A stretch of 64,000 nucleotides of DNA from assembly GCF_030272615.1 (NCBI RefSeq), contig NC_081408.1, positions 623,346,383 through 623,410,382 on the forward strand, given 5' to 3'. The notes beneath the pieces were generated by a model that did no database searches, was not told the origin of the DNA, and saw only the letters and a program-made list of their open reading frames with translations. Positions 1 through 10,859 of this stretch are shown here, in pieces. The position numbers were made by a program, and so were the translations under genes. Positions within the stretch are counted from its first letter, which is position 1, and each line of letters starts with the position of its first letter. This DNA is from Cryptomeria japonica (taxonomy: Eukaryota; Streptophyta; Pinopsida; Cupressales; Cupressaceae).

Positions 1-212
1 ATTATGTTTGATTAGATTGACCCCAAGACCTTCTCATCCTATAGAAGGCCAAGAGTAACAACTTAGAGTTCCATTAGATTGACCCCAAGACCTTCCCCAT
101 CCTATGGAAGACCAAGAGTCACAACTTAGAATTTCACTTCAGATGTCCCTATTGGGAGTTGAACTTGGGTCTCCACAGTGAGAACCTAGTGTTTTAACCA
201 GTTAAGCTCAAC
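1..212 (-). mobile_element. tRNA-derived SINE (Au-SINE-like), head at the right
   Basis: Read on the minus strand, the head carries an RNA polymerase III box A-like sequence (TGAGCTTAACTGG, complement of 198-210) and, about 35 bp further, a box B-like sequence (GTTCAACTCC, complement of 155-164). This is the internal promoter layout of a tRNA-derived SINE. The body then contains an imperfect direct repeat of about 62 bp (11-72 and 73-135), each unit built around the shared core ATTAGATTGACCCCAAGACC. The tail runs off the window at base 1. The tRNA-like part cannot fold into a complete cloverleaf, so this is not a tRNA gene. The family name is a judgement from the promoter layout. Confidence 0.6.
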
Positions 213-220
213 CCCTTGGA

Positions 221-412
221 CTATAATATATAATATATTATATAATATGTAATATATAATATATTATTATATAATAATATATTATATATTATAAAATATA
301 TATTATATAATATATTATTATATTATATTATATACTATATACTATATACTATATTATTATATAATATAATATAATATAATATTATATAATATAATAATAT
401 ATTATTATTTTA
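221..412. repeat. AT-only low-complexity tract
   Basis: Almost pure TA/TAA/ATAT repeats of variable register begin directly after the SINE head. There is no coding potential. It may be an expanded microsatellite at the SINE insertion point. Confidence 0.9.
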
Positions 413-746
413 AAATAATTTAACTATAAAAATCAGATATCCGATTTCTTTGAGAAAATAAAAGAGGATTGTGACAGCCCATGGGTTATTTTTTACCCAT
501 GAGCTGCATGATTTCAAGCAAATTCGATATCCGGTTGGACCCGATATCCGATTTTGTGACCCAAATTTGCAAAAAAATCCTATAAAGGTAGGATTTTTAT
601 TGTTTTTCATCATTTTCATTCAAATTTTTGCATTTTTTTTAATGTTTATTTGTTTTTTCATTCAAAATATGTTTTTTCCATGAAAACTAAGTTTTTTAAA
701 ATCAAATACAAAATTGTTCAATTGTTTACATTCAATTAGGTTAAAA
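413..746 (+). promoter_or_regulatory. upstream region of WWMVFD copy 1 with GATATCCG motif array and TATA box
   Basis: Three copies of a 12-bp motif with a palindromic GATATC core are present: GATATCCGATTT at 436-447 and 543-554, and GATATCCGGTTG at 526-537. Between them, 481-500 is a perfect hairpin arm pair (ATGGGT ... ACCCAT). A good TATA box (TATAAAGG) lies at 581-588, about 166 bp before the ATG at 747. Comparable arrays with other motifs stand upstream of WWMVFD copy 2 and of the transposase at 11.2 kb, so these may be subterminal protein-binding repeats of a transposon end. That role is inference. Confidence 0.5.
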
Positions 747-2658
747 ATGGGGGATAACAGTGAAAAAATTGATCAACCACAACCACAACAACCAAACCCT
801 CTTCCACAAAACCCCCTTTTCCAAACCCCCCGTCAAATTAGGATTTAATTGCATAAAATTTGAACCAATTGAGGGGGATTGCAAATGTCTATCATAGGAT
901 CCCTCCCCTGAACCCAATGTTTGATCCCCTCAAGTCCATCATAAAGAGTATATAAACAGTCACTCAGGAGCACAATGCCACTCTTTTGTGGTGAGATTGT
1001 ATGAGGTAAAAATATGCGAATGTCTTGTCCTATAAGGAGATCAAGGATCTCGAGATATCCAAAGACAATATCGCCGCATTGTTTGTGAATCCCCACACTG
1101 GTCAACCCGTAGACCCCCCAAAAATAAAAGTTTCTATTAAGTGTACAAATGATGATATTGTGAAAAAAATTTGGGATCAATGGTGGATGGTTTTCGATAA
1201 AACACCCAACAACAATCTTGATGTCCCCTTCTACTTTATCAAAAAATTGTATGCTGAGTTTGTTTTAGGAAAACATGTGAGCTACTTTGACATCCAACCT
1301 TTCCAGGGTGTGGATTTAGGTGTGGGTCTAGGGCCCATATGTCCCCCCTCCTCTTGTTGATCCCTCACCTCCAATTTAGCATCCAAATCTCATATGCGAG
1401 GCCATGTCACAGACCATATCGACTATTTACTCTTTGAGTAGCCTTTTGGTTTCTTAGGCTAGGGTAGTAGCTCAGCCTTCTTTTATGGTAGCGGTGCATC
1501 CGGTGGTGCTGACACATCCTCCTCGGCTCCAGATATTTATGTGCCCCATAGTTGTGTCATGTGTGGGCACCTATGCTTGGGTCCAGTTGGATAACCTGTT
1601 GATCCTCATGCGCACACAACAGATTATAAGGTGCATGAGATGCATGATGCACTAGATGTTATGAGAGGGACTGGAGGATATCCTAGAGAGTCCTCACATG
1701 CTAGAGGCGAGGAGGCACCTTCATCATACGTTGATGATGTAGTGGTAAGATTTGTATTTTCATAGTTCATTCTATATTTTAAATGAATATTTATAATCCA
1801 GATAATATTAAGTACTAATGTTTATTTACATGGTCTATTTAACAGTTGATGGCAAAGGAGGAGTTGACACAGATCCAGGAGGGCACCTTGACGACCATTT
1901 CATCTTGCCTTGATAGATTTATAATACATATATTATTGCACCTAGTTGTTTGTATTTTATTGTACATACATGCTCATAATTTATATTGGCATTAATTAGA
2001 TTATGTAGTAAGTTGCATGTATATCTTATTTTACTCTTGTAGGGCACAAGTAGTGTGAGTGTGGGGCTATGCGATTCGAGATCTGGTAGTGCAACTGGAG
2101 ACAAGGGAAAGGTAATTGAATGCAAATATGATTGAATGAATAGTTTAAATAACTTATAATTATTATACACGTCTAGACATAGATTGATAGTTTCACATAC
2201 TTGTTGTGTATATGTAAAAAAAACTCTTGGCTTCACATCCTTGTTGACTACACCCACTATACCTAAAGATGAAGAAGGAGAAGAAGAGATTCCTCGAGTA
2301 CATGTGTTTATTTTATTTTGTGTTTAGTCGATATAATTCGTTATTATCAGTGACAATTATATGCTAACTTGTATCAATGTTATGTTTGTGAACATATGTA
2401 GGTTGTGTATGAAAATATTGAAAACATACCTCCTCTACTGAAGACATACATCAAGAGTCCTCCAAAGATGAAGAGAAAACGTGGAGATGAGGTAAACAAG
2501 AATAGTTCAATTATAGTTCATTTTTATGTTAACTTTTTGAATTCGAGTTATATAATATAACTAATCTTAATCGTGGTTTGTTTTTTCTTGTGCAGGATCC
2601 TTCAGAGCCGAGAAGTGCGGTGAAGAGGATCAATTTTGATGATCCATCAGTAGCTTAG
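747..2658 (+). pseudogene. WWMVFD-family gene, copy 1 (decayed, multi-exon)
   Basis: I do not recognise a named family, but the protein is clearly related to those at 3,167-5,787 (+) and 17,597-15,408 (-). The ATG at 747 opens a Gln/Pro-rich N-terminus that ends early at a stop near 846. After at least one frameshift the conserved domain is readable at 1025-1360: SYKEIKDLEISKD, an ALFVNPHTGQP stretch, WWMVFD, then a YFIKKLYAEFVLG block and YFDIQPF. Downstream exon-like blocks with GT/AG edges match copy 2: a GTSSVS block at about 2041-2111, a KMKRKRGDE block ending near 2492 (a possible nuclear localisation signal), and a last exon at about 2596-2658 encoding AVKRINFDDPSVA and a stop. The final motif KR.(N/D)FDDP is shared with copy 2. 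No transposase partner is seen for this copy. Confidence 0.6.
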
Positions 2659-3166
2659 GATGTTATAGATAGTTTTGGGATGCTTACATGTCTAGTTGGC
2701 ATGTATAATTTGTATATAAACATATATTCACGTATACAGACATACATTTTGTTTGAGTTGGCGTTTATGCCATATTTGTGTATGGACATACACTTGTAGG
2801 GCGTGTGCACAAAGATGGTGGTCAGAAAAGTGGACACCACTCAAAAAAACTTGGAAAAACAGGCAGCGCGTACGCAGTTTTAAAATTTCAAATTCTCGTG
2901 TATGTGCTTAGGTTTGTTCTTCTCGAGCCCAGAAAAGGTAGCACGTATGCGCTACGGATAGGAAATTTAGCACGTATGCGCTTCTTATAGGAAAATGAGC
3001 GCGTACGTACTAATAATCCTTGTAAAACCATGTACATGGTGCCTGATAAAAAAAGTTTTTAAAAAAAACTGGGTCCTCATTTACGGAAAAGTGCATTTTT
3101 TAGTTTGTTTTTTTCCCATTTTCTAACCTAAACCGCGAACGGGGTGCTAAATTTGTCCTCCAGGCT
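2659..3166 (+). promoter_or_regulatory. intergenic/upstream region of WWMVFD copy 2 with CGTAYG motif array
   Basis: No gene is visible. Four near-palindromic motifs lie 157-301 bp before the ATG at 3167: GCGCGTACGC (2866-2875), GCACGTATGCGC (2941-2952 and 2970-2981) and GCGCGTACGTAC (2999-3010). These GC-rich islands stand out in AT-rich DNA. By position they correspond to the GATATCCG array of copy 1 and the GGGCACC array before the transposase at 11,229. A role as transposase or accessory-protein binding sites at an element end is inferred. Confidence 0.5.
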
Positions 3167-5787
3167 ATGGATCAAGGTTAGTTTTTGTTTATTTTTCTCT
3201 TTCTTTCTAGTTTATGCAATTTGTTTTACATTTTGAATTTAATTTCATTAATTTTGATTAGGTTTTTTCATTTTTTGTTTCAAAAACTAGATTCTTCTAA
3301 TCCAAAACAAGAACAATCAAATGCACCTCCTGAAAACCCACAAGAACAACCAAATGCACCTCCTGAAAACACACAAGAACAACCCCCAATTCCTCCTTTT
3401 GACCGCACAGTCGAAACATAGGAAGAATTAATTAATCAGTTAGGGCAAAATACATCCAAAATCAATAGACTAATTGTAAAATTGAAAACTTCTGAGCTTG
3501 ACCATCATCAATCCCTCGCCACTAGCCTAGAAACATTAGCTAGTGGTGCCATAGCTGTTTCTACAGAAATTACCAAATGGGGAAGCTTTAGGGATAGATG
3601 TCGTCAATTCTATGCCAATGGGCTATCATACGATGGAGTTAAAAACAAAAATATTTCTAAACAACAAATATGTGCCCTTTTTGTTGACCCCAAAACTAGT
3701 CAGTCATTACCTCCTAATGCAAAGAGGTTTCCCATACATTGTTGTACCAATGTGCAGATGAAGAATCTTTTTTGGCAGAGGTGGTGGATGGTCTTTGACG
3801 ATCCACCTTGTAATAATTATGAGGTGCCATTATATTTTTTGAGAAAAATATATTGTGAGTTTGTGCTCAATGTGCGCCCAAATTATTTTGACATGAGAGA
3901 GTTTCATGGTAGAGGTGGTGGCTCTGCCCAAGATAGACCTGGAGCCCGTAGGCAATTAGCCACGAAGAGTCACCACCCCCTAGCACCCAAACCCAAGGTG
4001 CATCAGGCTGTCCCATTAGAGCTGAAAGAGTCGATGGAGCTACAGACTCTTCAGGCAGCCACAACATTGACTAGTGCCATCATCTAGCATGGGACATCAT
4101 TAGCACACCTTATTGTATTGGATGATGAGCCGTTAGAGGGTGACAAAGAGCCCATTGAGCATATGTGTGTCAATTGCTCGGGGATATGCTCGGGGATAGA
4201 TGATGCAGCCGGTGCAGATGGATACTCATATCATCTATGCATGATTTGCAGTTGTAGATGTCAGGCTCACACGGTTGAGGACGTCGCACTGACAAATGAG
4301 TTGATGGACATGGTGTTTGCCCATGAGCCACAGACACAGGTGTGTTGATTTGAATTCATAACATTTTATTTATCAGTCACTTTAATTTTGTAATTATATA
4401 AATGAATTTTCATTTATACATTGATTTAAATTGAGACAAATAATATGCATTTCAAGATGCAGTAGCGGTATCCCATACACCTCCCCCAGTTACCATAGCT
4501 GCAACTTCGACGCCTGAGATATAAATTTTGTAACATGTTAAAATAGAATAGTACACTTTGAATTCAAAAAAATACAAGATATACTATCTTTAATGCTTGG
4601 TCCAATTTCTAGTTTGTAGGTGTTGACAGGGGACGAAATGTCCCAGATTGATGACATCATGCTATCGGCGATCGATTTTGGCCTACAAGGCTATATGGTA
4701 TCATATTTTGTACAACTCTTTTTATGTATTGTTTTGATGGAATATGCAAGTCATTTCATTTTAGATTTTTAAAATTATGTTTAATTTATTATCTGTACTA
4801 ATATCTCATGTTAATTTTCTGTTTTTAGGGCACCCCCTCCGCATCTAGAGCTCGTCCGAAGAAAAATAATATCTCAAAGATGCCAAAACATGTGAAGAAG
4901 GTAATTGAACACATTTTTTGTTGTACAATTGTTTGAAAGTGTTGAAATCAAGTATTAGTTGGGGTTTGTAGATTGATTAGTGTTTTTTGTCTATTTTACA
5001 TGTACACCGGCCATTGAGCTTTGTGGATATGTTGAATGCACTTGATTCACCCACGAATCAAGAGAGGGCAGAGGTATGTATCTCTACTTTATTTTCTTGA
5101 TTTCGTGATTATATGCATGCATACATGTGAACTTGTGATATATTATAATCTTATATTTTTTTCATATAGGAAATATCCATACCTATTTCATCAATGGCGA
5201 ACCCTCCTCCTTGCACTAGAGAAGCATATCAAGATCCGGTACACTTTTGTTTGATATTTTAAATTAATTGTTTTCAACCTTCAATAATTATCATTATATT
5301 AATTGTATTTAATCTTTGTACATTTTTTGTATAGGTAATAGCGACCATTTCTACATTGATGGTGAGCCATCCTCAGTCCATTGGAGAAGCATCTGAGGCA
5401 TAGGTACGTCATTGTTCTCTATATTATAACTTTTAAGTGTTTTTGATATATTTATGTTAGTACATTGTATTAATTGTACATTTAATCTACAATAGACTTG
5501 TTCCCGGTACGGCCATAACGTGGATCCATTTAAGTATGTCTTCAAGAAAACTCCTAAGAGTGACAAGGAGAGGAGAGCGAAGACATTAGCTCCTGGATCA
5601 GTCGATGAGGTAATCTACATTTCAATTGCAAAGGAATTAAAGTTAAATGCATAGTTATGATGTTAATTGTGAACTATTTTCTACAAAAGAATTCTAACTT
5701 GGCTTTTGAATTGTGGTTTTGCAGCCATCTACAAAGCCGCATACTGCGCTGAAGAGGTTTGATTTTGATGATCCACCAGAAGTTTAG
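3167..5787 (+). pseudogene. WWMVFD-family gene, copy 2 (nearly intact, about 8-10 exons)
   Basis: Exon 1 (3167-3176, MDQ plus one base) splices at GT 3177 to exon 2 (3291-4339, ending phase 0 at a GTGTGT donor). Exon 2 is one continuous frame interrupted only by two TAG codons (3419-3421, 4085-4087). It encodes tandem Pro/Glu/Gln repeats (NAPPENPQEQ twice), a possible helical stretch, then the conserved domain: FRDRCRQFYANGLSY, ALFVDPKTSQ, FWQRWWMVFDDPP, YFLRKIYCEFVLN, NYFDMREF and a QDRPGAR tail. A Cys-rich segment follows (CVNCSGICSG ... CMICSCRC), which is zinc-ribbon-like by eye. Further exons are inferred from GT/AG edges near 4618-4698, 4830-4900, 5010-5072, 5170-5239, 5335-5404 and 5496-5609, with the last at 5725-5787 (ALKRFDFDDPPEV and stop). 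The exons at 5170 and 5335 are duplicates of each other. The gene faces the transposase fragment at 8.15-9.0 kb tail to tail. Function is unknown; a DNA-binding accessory protein of a transposon is inferred. Confidence 0.65.
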
Positions 5788-6304
5788 GATCATATAGTGT
5801 TAGTTTTGGTCATAGAATGACAAATACATGTAGATATATTCTACATTTTTATTGTATATCGATTTGGACATGGCATATGCGACATTTTTGTAATACTTGT
5901 ATTGACTTGGCAAACATGCCTTTTTTTATATATATAAATATCGATATCCGATCCAATAAATGTGTAATGAGTTCATTATTTTGTATTCATTGTATTTTGT
6001 GGTTGTCCTTTTATAAATTTATAAGAATATTTGCATATGTAATCAACAATATGAATATAAACAACAAAAATATATGATATAAAGCATTGCAATAGTGGAA
6101 TATGATTTGATAAAATTTCTAAAATGTTGAATTAACCCTACAAAACTCCTTGTATTCAGTTCATTATTGTGTATTTGTTGTATTTGGTGGCTGCCCTTTT
6201 ATAAATTTAAATGAATATTTGCATATGTAATTAACAATATGAATATAAACAACAAAAATCGACAATATGAATTTAAACAACAATGTGTTTGGTGAGAGAG
6301 CACC
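5788..6304. repeat. intergenic DNA with an imperfect ~100-bp direct repeat
   Basis: About 100 bp (5968-6070) recurs at 6156-6262, sharing TTCATTATT ... GGTTGTCCTTTTATAAATTT and the ending AATATGAATATAAACAAC. A single GATATCCGATC motif lies at 5942-5952. No gene is seen. This is the spacer between the convergent WWMVFD copy 2 and the transposase fragment. Confidence 0.6.
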
Positions 6305-7520
6305 CTCATGCTCGCAATGGTCAAATTTTATTCCTCGTGTGCACAAACCGACATCGTGAGCACGTCTAGGTGGGAAGGTTTATGCTAGGCATGCCCCTGT
6401 CATGCATCCCAAAGCACCAGAATGTCAAGAGTCATACCCTACCGGTGAGATCTCTCAAGTGCCCTGAGTCCAAAAAATTGTCAAAATTTGACAGACTGTT
6501 TCTTCCAATCCATGACACATACGGTCAATCTGTTTGATCTCATGGGATCATGTGAGGGTCCTCTACAATGGCCTATCTCGGTTTTCGACGACTCAAAGCC
6601 ATTTTCAATTAGTAGCATTTTTTCGCATGCTCAAAAAATCGTCAGTTGCTTGCAAGGAAAAGTTGCAAGATTGGCTAGAATTGATTATGTTCCTTGTGTG
6701 CACAAACTGACATCACGAGCGCATCTGGGTAGGCATTTTTATGCTAGGCATGCCCTTGTCATGCATCCCAAAGCACCAGAACATCGAGAGTCATACCCTA
6801 CCAGTGAGATCTCTCAAGTGCCCCTAGTCCAAAAAATTGTCAAAATTTGACGGACTGTTTCTTCCAATCCACGATACATACGGTCAATCGGTTTGATCCC
6901 GTTAGGTCACATGAGGGTCCTCTACAATGGCCTATCTTGGTTTTCAATGACTCAAAGCCATTTTCAATTAGTAGCATTTTTTCACCTTCTCAAAAAACCA
7001 TCAGTTGCTTGCAAGGAAAAGTTGCAAGTTTGGCTAGAATTGATTCTGTTCCTTGTGTGCACAAACCAACGTCACTAGCACGTCTGAGTGGGCATGTTTA
7101 TGCTAGGCATGCCCCTATCATGCATCCCAAAGCACCAAAACATCGAGAGTCATACCCTACTGATGAGATTTCTCAAGTGCCCCGAGTCCAAAAAAATGTC
7201 AAAATTTGATGGACTATTTCTTCCAATCCACAACACATACGGTCGATCTGTTTTATCCCATGGGGTCACATGAGGGTCCTCTATAATGGCCTATCTCAGT
7301 TTTTGATGACTTGAAGCCATTTTCAATTAGTAGCATTTTTTGCCTACTTAAAAAACCGTTAGTTACTTGCAAGGAAAAGTTGCTTGATTGGCTAGAATTG
7401 ATTTTGTTCCTCGTGTGCACAAACCAACATCATGAGTGCATCCAAGTGGGCATGTTTACGCTAGGCATCCCAAAGCACCAGAACGTCAAGAGTCATACCC
7501 TACTGACGCAATGTAGAAGT
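6305..7520. repeat. tandem array, period about 359 bp, ~3.3 units
   Basis: Unit starts (TTTGA before GACTGTTTCTTCC) fall at 6487, 6846 and 7205, a period of 359 bp. A partial unit precedes them (about 6305-6486) and a truncated unit ends near 7520. Adjacent units look roughly 90% identical by eye. Each unit is open for about 360 bp in one plus-strand frame, but there is no ATG-led gene and the frame shifts from unit to unit because 359 is not a multiple of 3. I therefore treat this as a satellite-like array and not as a gene. It lies between the convergent genes of element A. Confidence 0.85.
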
Positions 7521-8148
7521 TGCTTGACAACTTTTTTGACAATTTTTTTGACAACAATGACAATTTTTGCTCAAATTGTATCTAGTCTCAATCTATCACC
7601 CCTATGACCCGATAATGACTCAAATAATTATCCATGATTATACAAGAATCAAGAATGCTCATATTGACCAGGGACACATCACATATACTCAAAACATAGT
7701 CACAAAACATTGACACACAAAATAGTCACAAAACATTGTCACATATTATTCAAAAATTTGCCTCTAAATATGATCAAATCAGCTCTTGGCTATTTGATTA
7801 TACAAAAAATTGTCTTACAAATAATCTCATGGGCTTTTATACAAAATTTGGCATTACAATGTATGCGATTCAGCTCATTGCTATTTTAATATACAAATCA
7901 TCTCATGGGCTTTTATACAAAATTTGGCATTACAATATGTGCGATTCAGCTCATCGCCATTTTAATATACAAAATTTGGCATGTACATATGTACAAATCA
8001 ACTCATTGCCACTTAAATATACAAAATTATACCCCTAAACATGTAAAAATCAGCTCATGGACATTTATATATATAAAAAATGAATATAGAACAATTCATC
8101 GACAACTTATACAAAATTCTCAAAATCATTCTACTCTGAATCGTAGAA
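7521..8148. repeat. short tandem repeats, ~76-bp unit
   Basis: A unit of about 76 bp (TCTCATGGGCTTTTATACAA ... CAGCTCATTGCTATTTTAAT) is repeated at 7825 and 7901. More diverged versions sharing AAATCA(G/A)CTCAT lie from about 7775 to 8060. It is AT-rich and shows no credible coding sequence. It abuts the 3' end of the transposase fragment. Confidence 0.65.
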
Positions 8149-9000
8149 TCAATCAAGTGAGCCTTCAGGATCGGCTCTAACCCATATTGTGTCAAGTATT
8201 GCCTCATGGTCAGATTCACGAACTTTCCATAAAATCTTGTTATGAGGTCTACCACGATACTTCATCAAATGAATATTTGTTGCAACAACAAGGTTAGAGA
8301 AATGAAGAATATGTCTGTGTGTTTCAAAGTCCTTGAACAACCAAACATCAAAATTCTTGATAGGGTATCTCCGAAGCCATGTTCTTGTCACAACAACAGA
8401 CCCTATTGGGTACTCAATATGCTCTCCATCAATGATTGTGGTTGTCAATTTTCTTTTAGGCTCAACACAACGACACAAATAGTAATATGTTCCTTCTTCA
8501 TTGTTCTCTTTTGCAACAACTGCATACACATGACCTGCATTTTATAAAGTGTTAATTAACACCAAAAATAAAGTATGATGTACAACAAAATGAACCAAAA
8601 AGAATATTAGCAAAAAAATTAACTCAAAAAATCACCTGAATCCATTAGGTCAGATACATGGTCAAAATCCACTGATGTCTCCATCTGGCTCAATTGTAGT
8701 GCTTTGGGAATTTGATATGAATCAATGGGAACCAACGGTCTACAAGACCATTTGTCAACCCACTCTTCTGATTCACATTCTTCCCACAAACAATACATGC
8801 ATGAAGAGAAAAAACATACCATCTGTCTCGTATAAATTACCAGTGAACTTGAATTTGAACTCATAAATGAGTGCATGTCACTCGATCCTGCAATTGTACA
8901 ACAATCTAGATAGTTTTCAATGTTAGATTCAGTAATCAATGAAAAATATCTATGAACCAATGACGTACCTGGATTACCTAGACCCATCGTAGACTTACAC
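8149..9000 (-). pseudogene. DDE-like transposase, copy A: C-terminal part, 5' truncated
   Basis: This is homologous to the C-terminal third of the plus-strand copy at 11,229-14,335. The last exon is 8534-8149 and encodes GHVYAVVAKENNEEG, a CVEPKRKL segment, YPIGSVVV, a SNLVVATNIHL segment and the ending DPEGSLD. An intron occupies 8635-8535, at the same position and phase (after the first base of a Gly codon) as the 13,815-13,949 intron of copy B. The preceding exon (about 8888-8636) matches copy B at HSF.SSNS, EECE..EWV and FDHVSDL. A further intron (about 8968-8889, acceptor TTGCAG) and a short exon to about 9000 are likely. The catalytic part is missing; different sequence starts at about 9003. 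The C-terminal domain looks like a small beta-rich reader module (BAH-like by eye), which is a weak guess. Confidence 0.6.
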
Positions 9001-9002
9001 CA

Positions 9003-9680
9003 TCACACAATTGTTTCTGCATCTACCAACTCAGCACCACCTTCATACTTCAATTCTTCCTTGGCTAGGGTTCTTTTCACACCTTTATCATGCATTTGAT
9101 CTTGTTCTACATAATCCTTCATAGGTTCATGGATTGACATCATCTCATTTGGACATGAGAATATTTTAGTATTTTTTAGGGGCACATATCATTTCGATTT
9201 GGATTCATGATTCTTCTAGTTTACATAAATGACTTCTCTAGTCACTGGGGGATTTGTTTCTTCATAAGGAGAGAAATTTCTTTTCTAGATAATTTTTTGT
9301 GTTCTATTTTCAAGAATTCACCAATGGAACATGAACTACTTCTTTATGGGGGAAATTTATATCTTCATTTTCTATCACCTATGAGGGGACATTTATTATA
9401 TTTATATGATATAATCTATCACTGGGGGTCACATCAAATCCTTCTTCTATCTTTTTCTCACTATTGTAGCTATTCATGTTTTTTCTTTTGGAGAGGAGCT
9501 TTTCCCATGTGGTTTTTCCCTTTTCTTTGTTTATGATAGATTGCATTTGTTTGTACATGGGTACCTCATCAAGCTTGTAGTTGTGACCCATCCATTTATT
9601 CATCCATACATATTTGTGTTCATCATTAGGTTTTGAGCTTCTCCCTATGTTAATATGAAGGGGATTTTTGTAGTAATTAT
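9003..9680 (+). mobile_element. degenerate retroelement-like fragment shared with 45.45-45.96 kb
   Basis: Sequence from about 9183 (GCACATATCATTTCGATTTG, then GATTCATGATTCTT) matches 45,452 onwards, and further blocks agree in order: GGGGGTCACAT, TCTTTTGGAGA, the TAGATTGCA ... TTTGTA(C/T)(A/G)T blocks and CATCCATTTAT-like ends. At 45 kb the same sequence follows a possible LTR and a decayed primer-binding site, so this is probably the 5' internal part of an old LTR element. Both copies happen to be open on the minus strand, but the predicted peptides align poorly. Its junction with the truncated transposase suggests that it inserted there or marks a deletion breakpoint. Confidence 0.4.
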
Positions 9681-10859
9681 GATATCACCTTAATAATTAA
9701 TTACTTAGGTCCCTTATTAATTTATTATAATTAAGCTAAACTTAGCATTACATTTCTATTATTATATTAAGCTAATTATAGGACAAGTTGTATCAAATCA
9801 TATGATCAAGACACTTGTCATGACCTAATTTTATTGTCGCTTAGGGTATTCATCTAGGTGTTTACCAAGTAGCACTTTTATAAAAAATCATTTTATTTAT
9901 TATAATATATCCAATCCATACATATGCTAATATCAATATCAAATTCCTTTTTGGATCAATCTTTCTCAAGGTTGCATAGCATCAATCATGGATTTTTCTC
10001 TCAAGATGTGATATGCATTTTGGTTGTAGGTGATTTTTGAGATCTATGGGGTTAACTATCAACTCCAGGGTGGCTGCAAGAAGTTGAGTCCCACTTTTGG
10101 GCAAAAAGTGGAAGTGTTTTCTCTGTTTTTAAAATTTTCTGTTGATTGATGTCAAAATTTGATGCACTTAGAGATTGAATCTCAAAAAATTTCAGTAATA
10201 GAAAATGTAGTGCTCAGAGTCTACTTTTCAAATATGTAATTTATTTTAATACCCACATGCCAAAAATCCCTTTTTAGTAGGCATGTTTAAAAACCACTAT
10301 TTCAAAATGTCTGTTTCAGGACCATACCACACATGTGTACGACCACCCTTTTTTGATGCAAATAAATGAATTTTTGCAAATCCTTCTGGGAAATGATACC
10401 TAAGACACCAAATATTGATGAGAATATTTTTGCTTATTTTTATTGAATATTTTTTTTAATTAATTTTTTTAACTGACAATAAAGTATATTTTCAAAACAT
10501 CGGGTGTACAACCACCATAATTTGATGAAATTTTTTTTTTTTTTTTTTTTTAAATATTCAAAAGAATTGTATGTAGATTGATGTCATATAATTTATTTTT
10601 CTAAAATCGTAAAAACAAAAAAGTTATTAAAGTTTTAGTGAACCTTGGTATTTTAGGTTTAAGTTCCACTTTTGATTAATAAATAATACAAAAATAGTAA
10701 AAGTAATCTTATCACTATGAAATTTGCATTTTTGAAATCAAGATGCTGAAAACTCTAATGGGATTTTGTTTCATCAAAAAATTCAATCAGAAAGGCCCTC
10801 AAAAAATTAGGCCAAGGTAGAAATCTAATGTCATTTTACCTTAGTCATTTTTTTGGAGT
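9681..10859. other. non-coding stretch upstream of transposase copy B
   Basis: AT-rich with a T17-T19 tract near 10,530. One short direct repeat is visible: GTACGACCACC and GTACAACCACC followed by TTGATG, near 10,337 and 10,503. No gene is seen. If the element end is far from the gene, part of this may belong to the transposon, but I find no terminal inverted repeat. Confidence 0.6.

Noticed and set aside
155-212. A tRNA gene on the minus strand
   Set aside because: Box A and box B are recognisable but the arms do not pair into a cloverleaf and the sequence continues into a SINE body.
6488-7209. Two 120-codon proteins with similar sequence
   Set aside because: They are the same 359-bp tandem unit read twice. 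They start at TTG, not ATG, and the frame shifts between units.
8619-8987. A separate small gene encoding a Cys-containing protein
   Set aside because: It is an exon-intron composite of transposase copy A; homology with copy B and GT/AG edges explain it.
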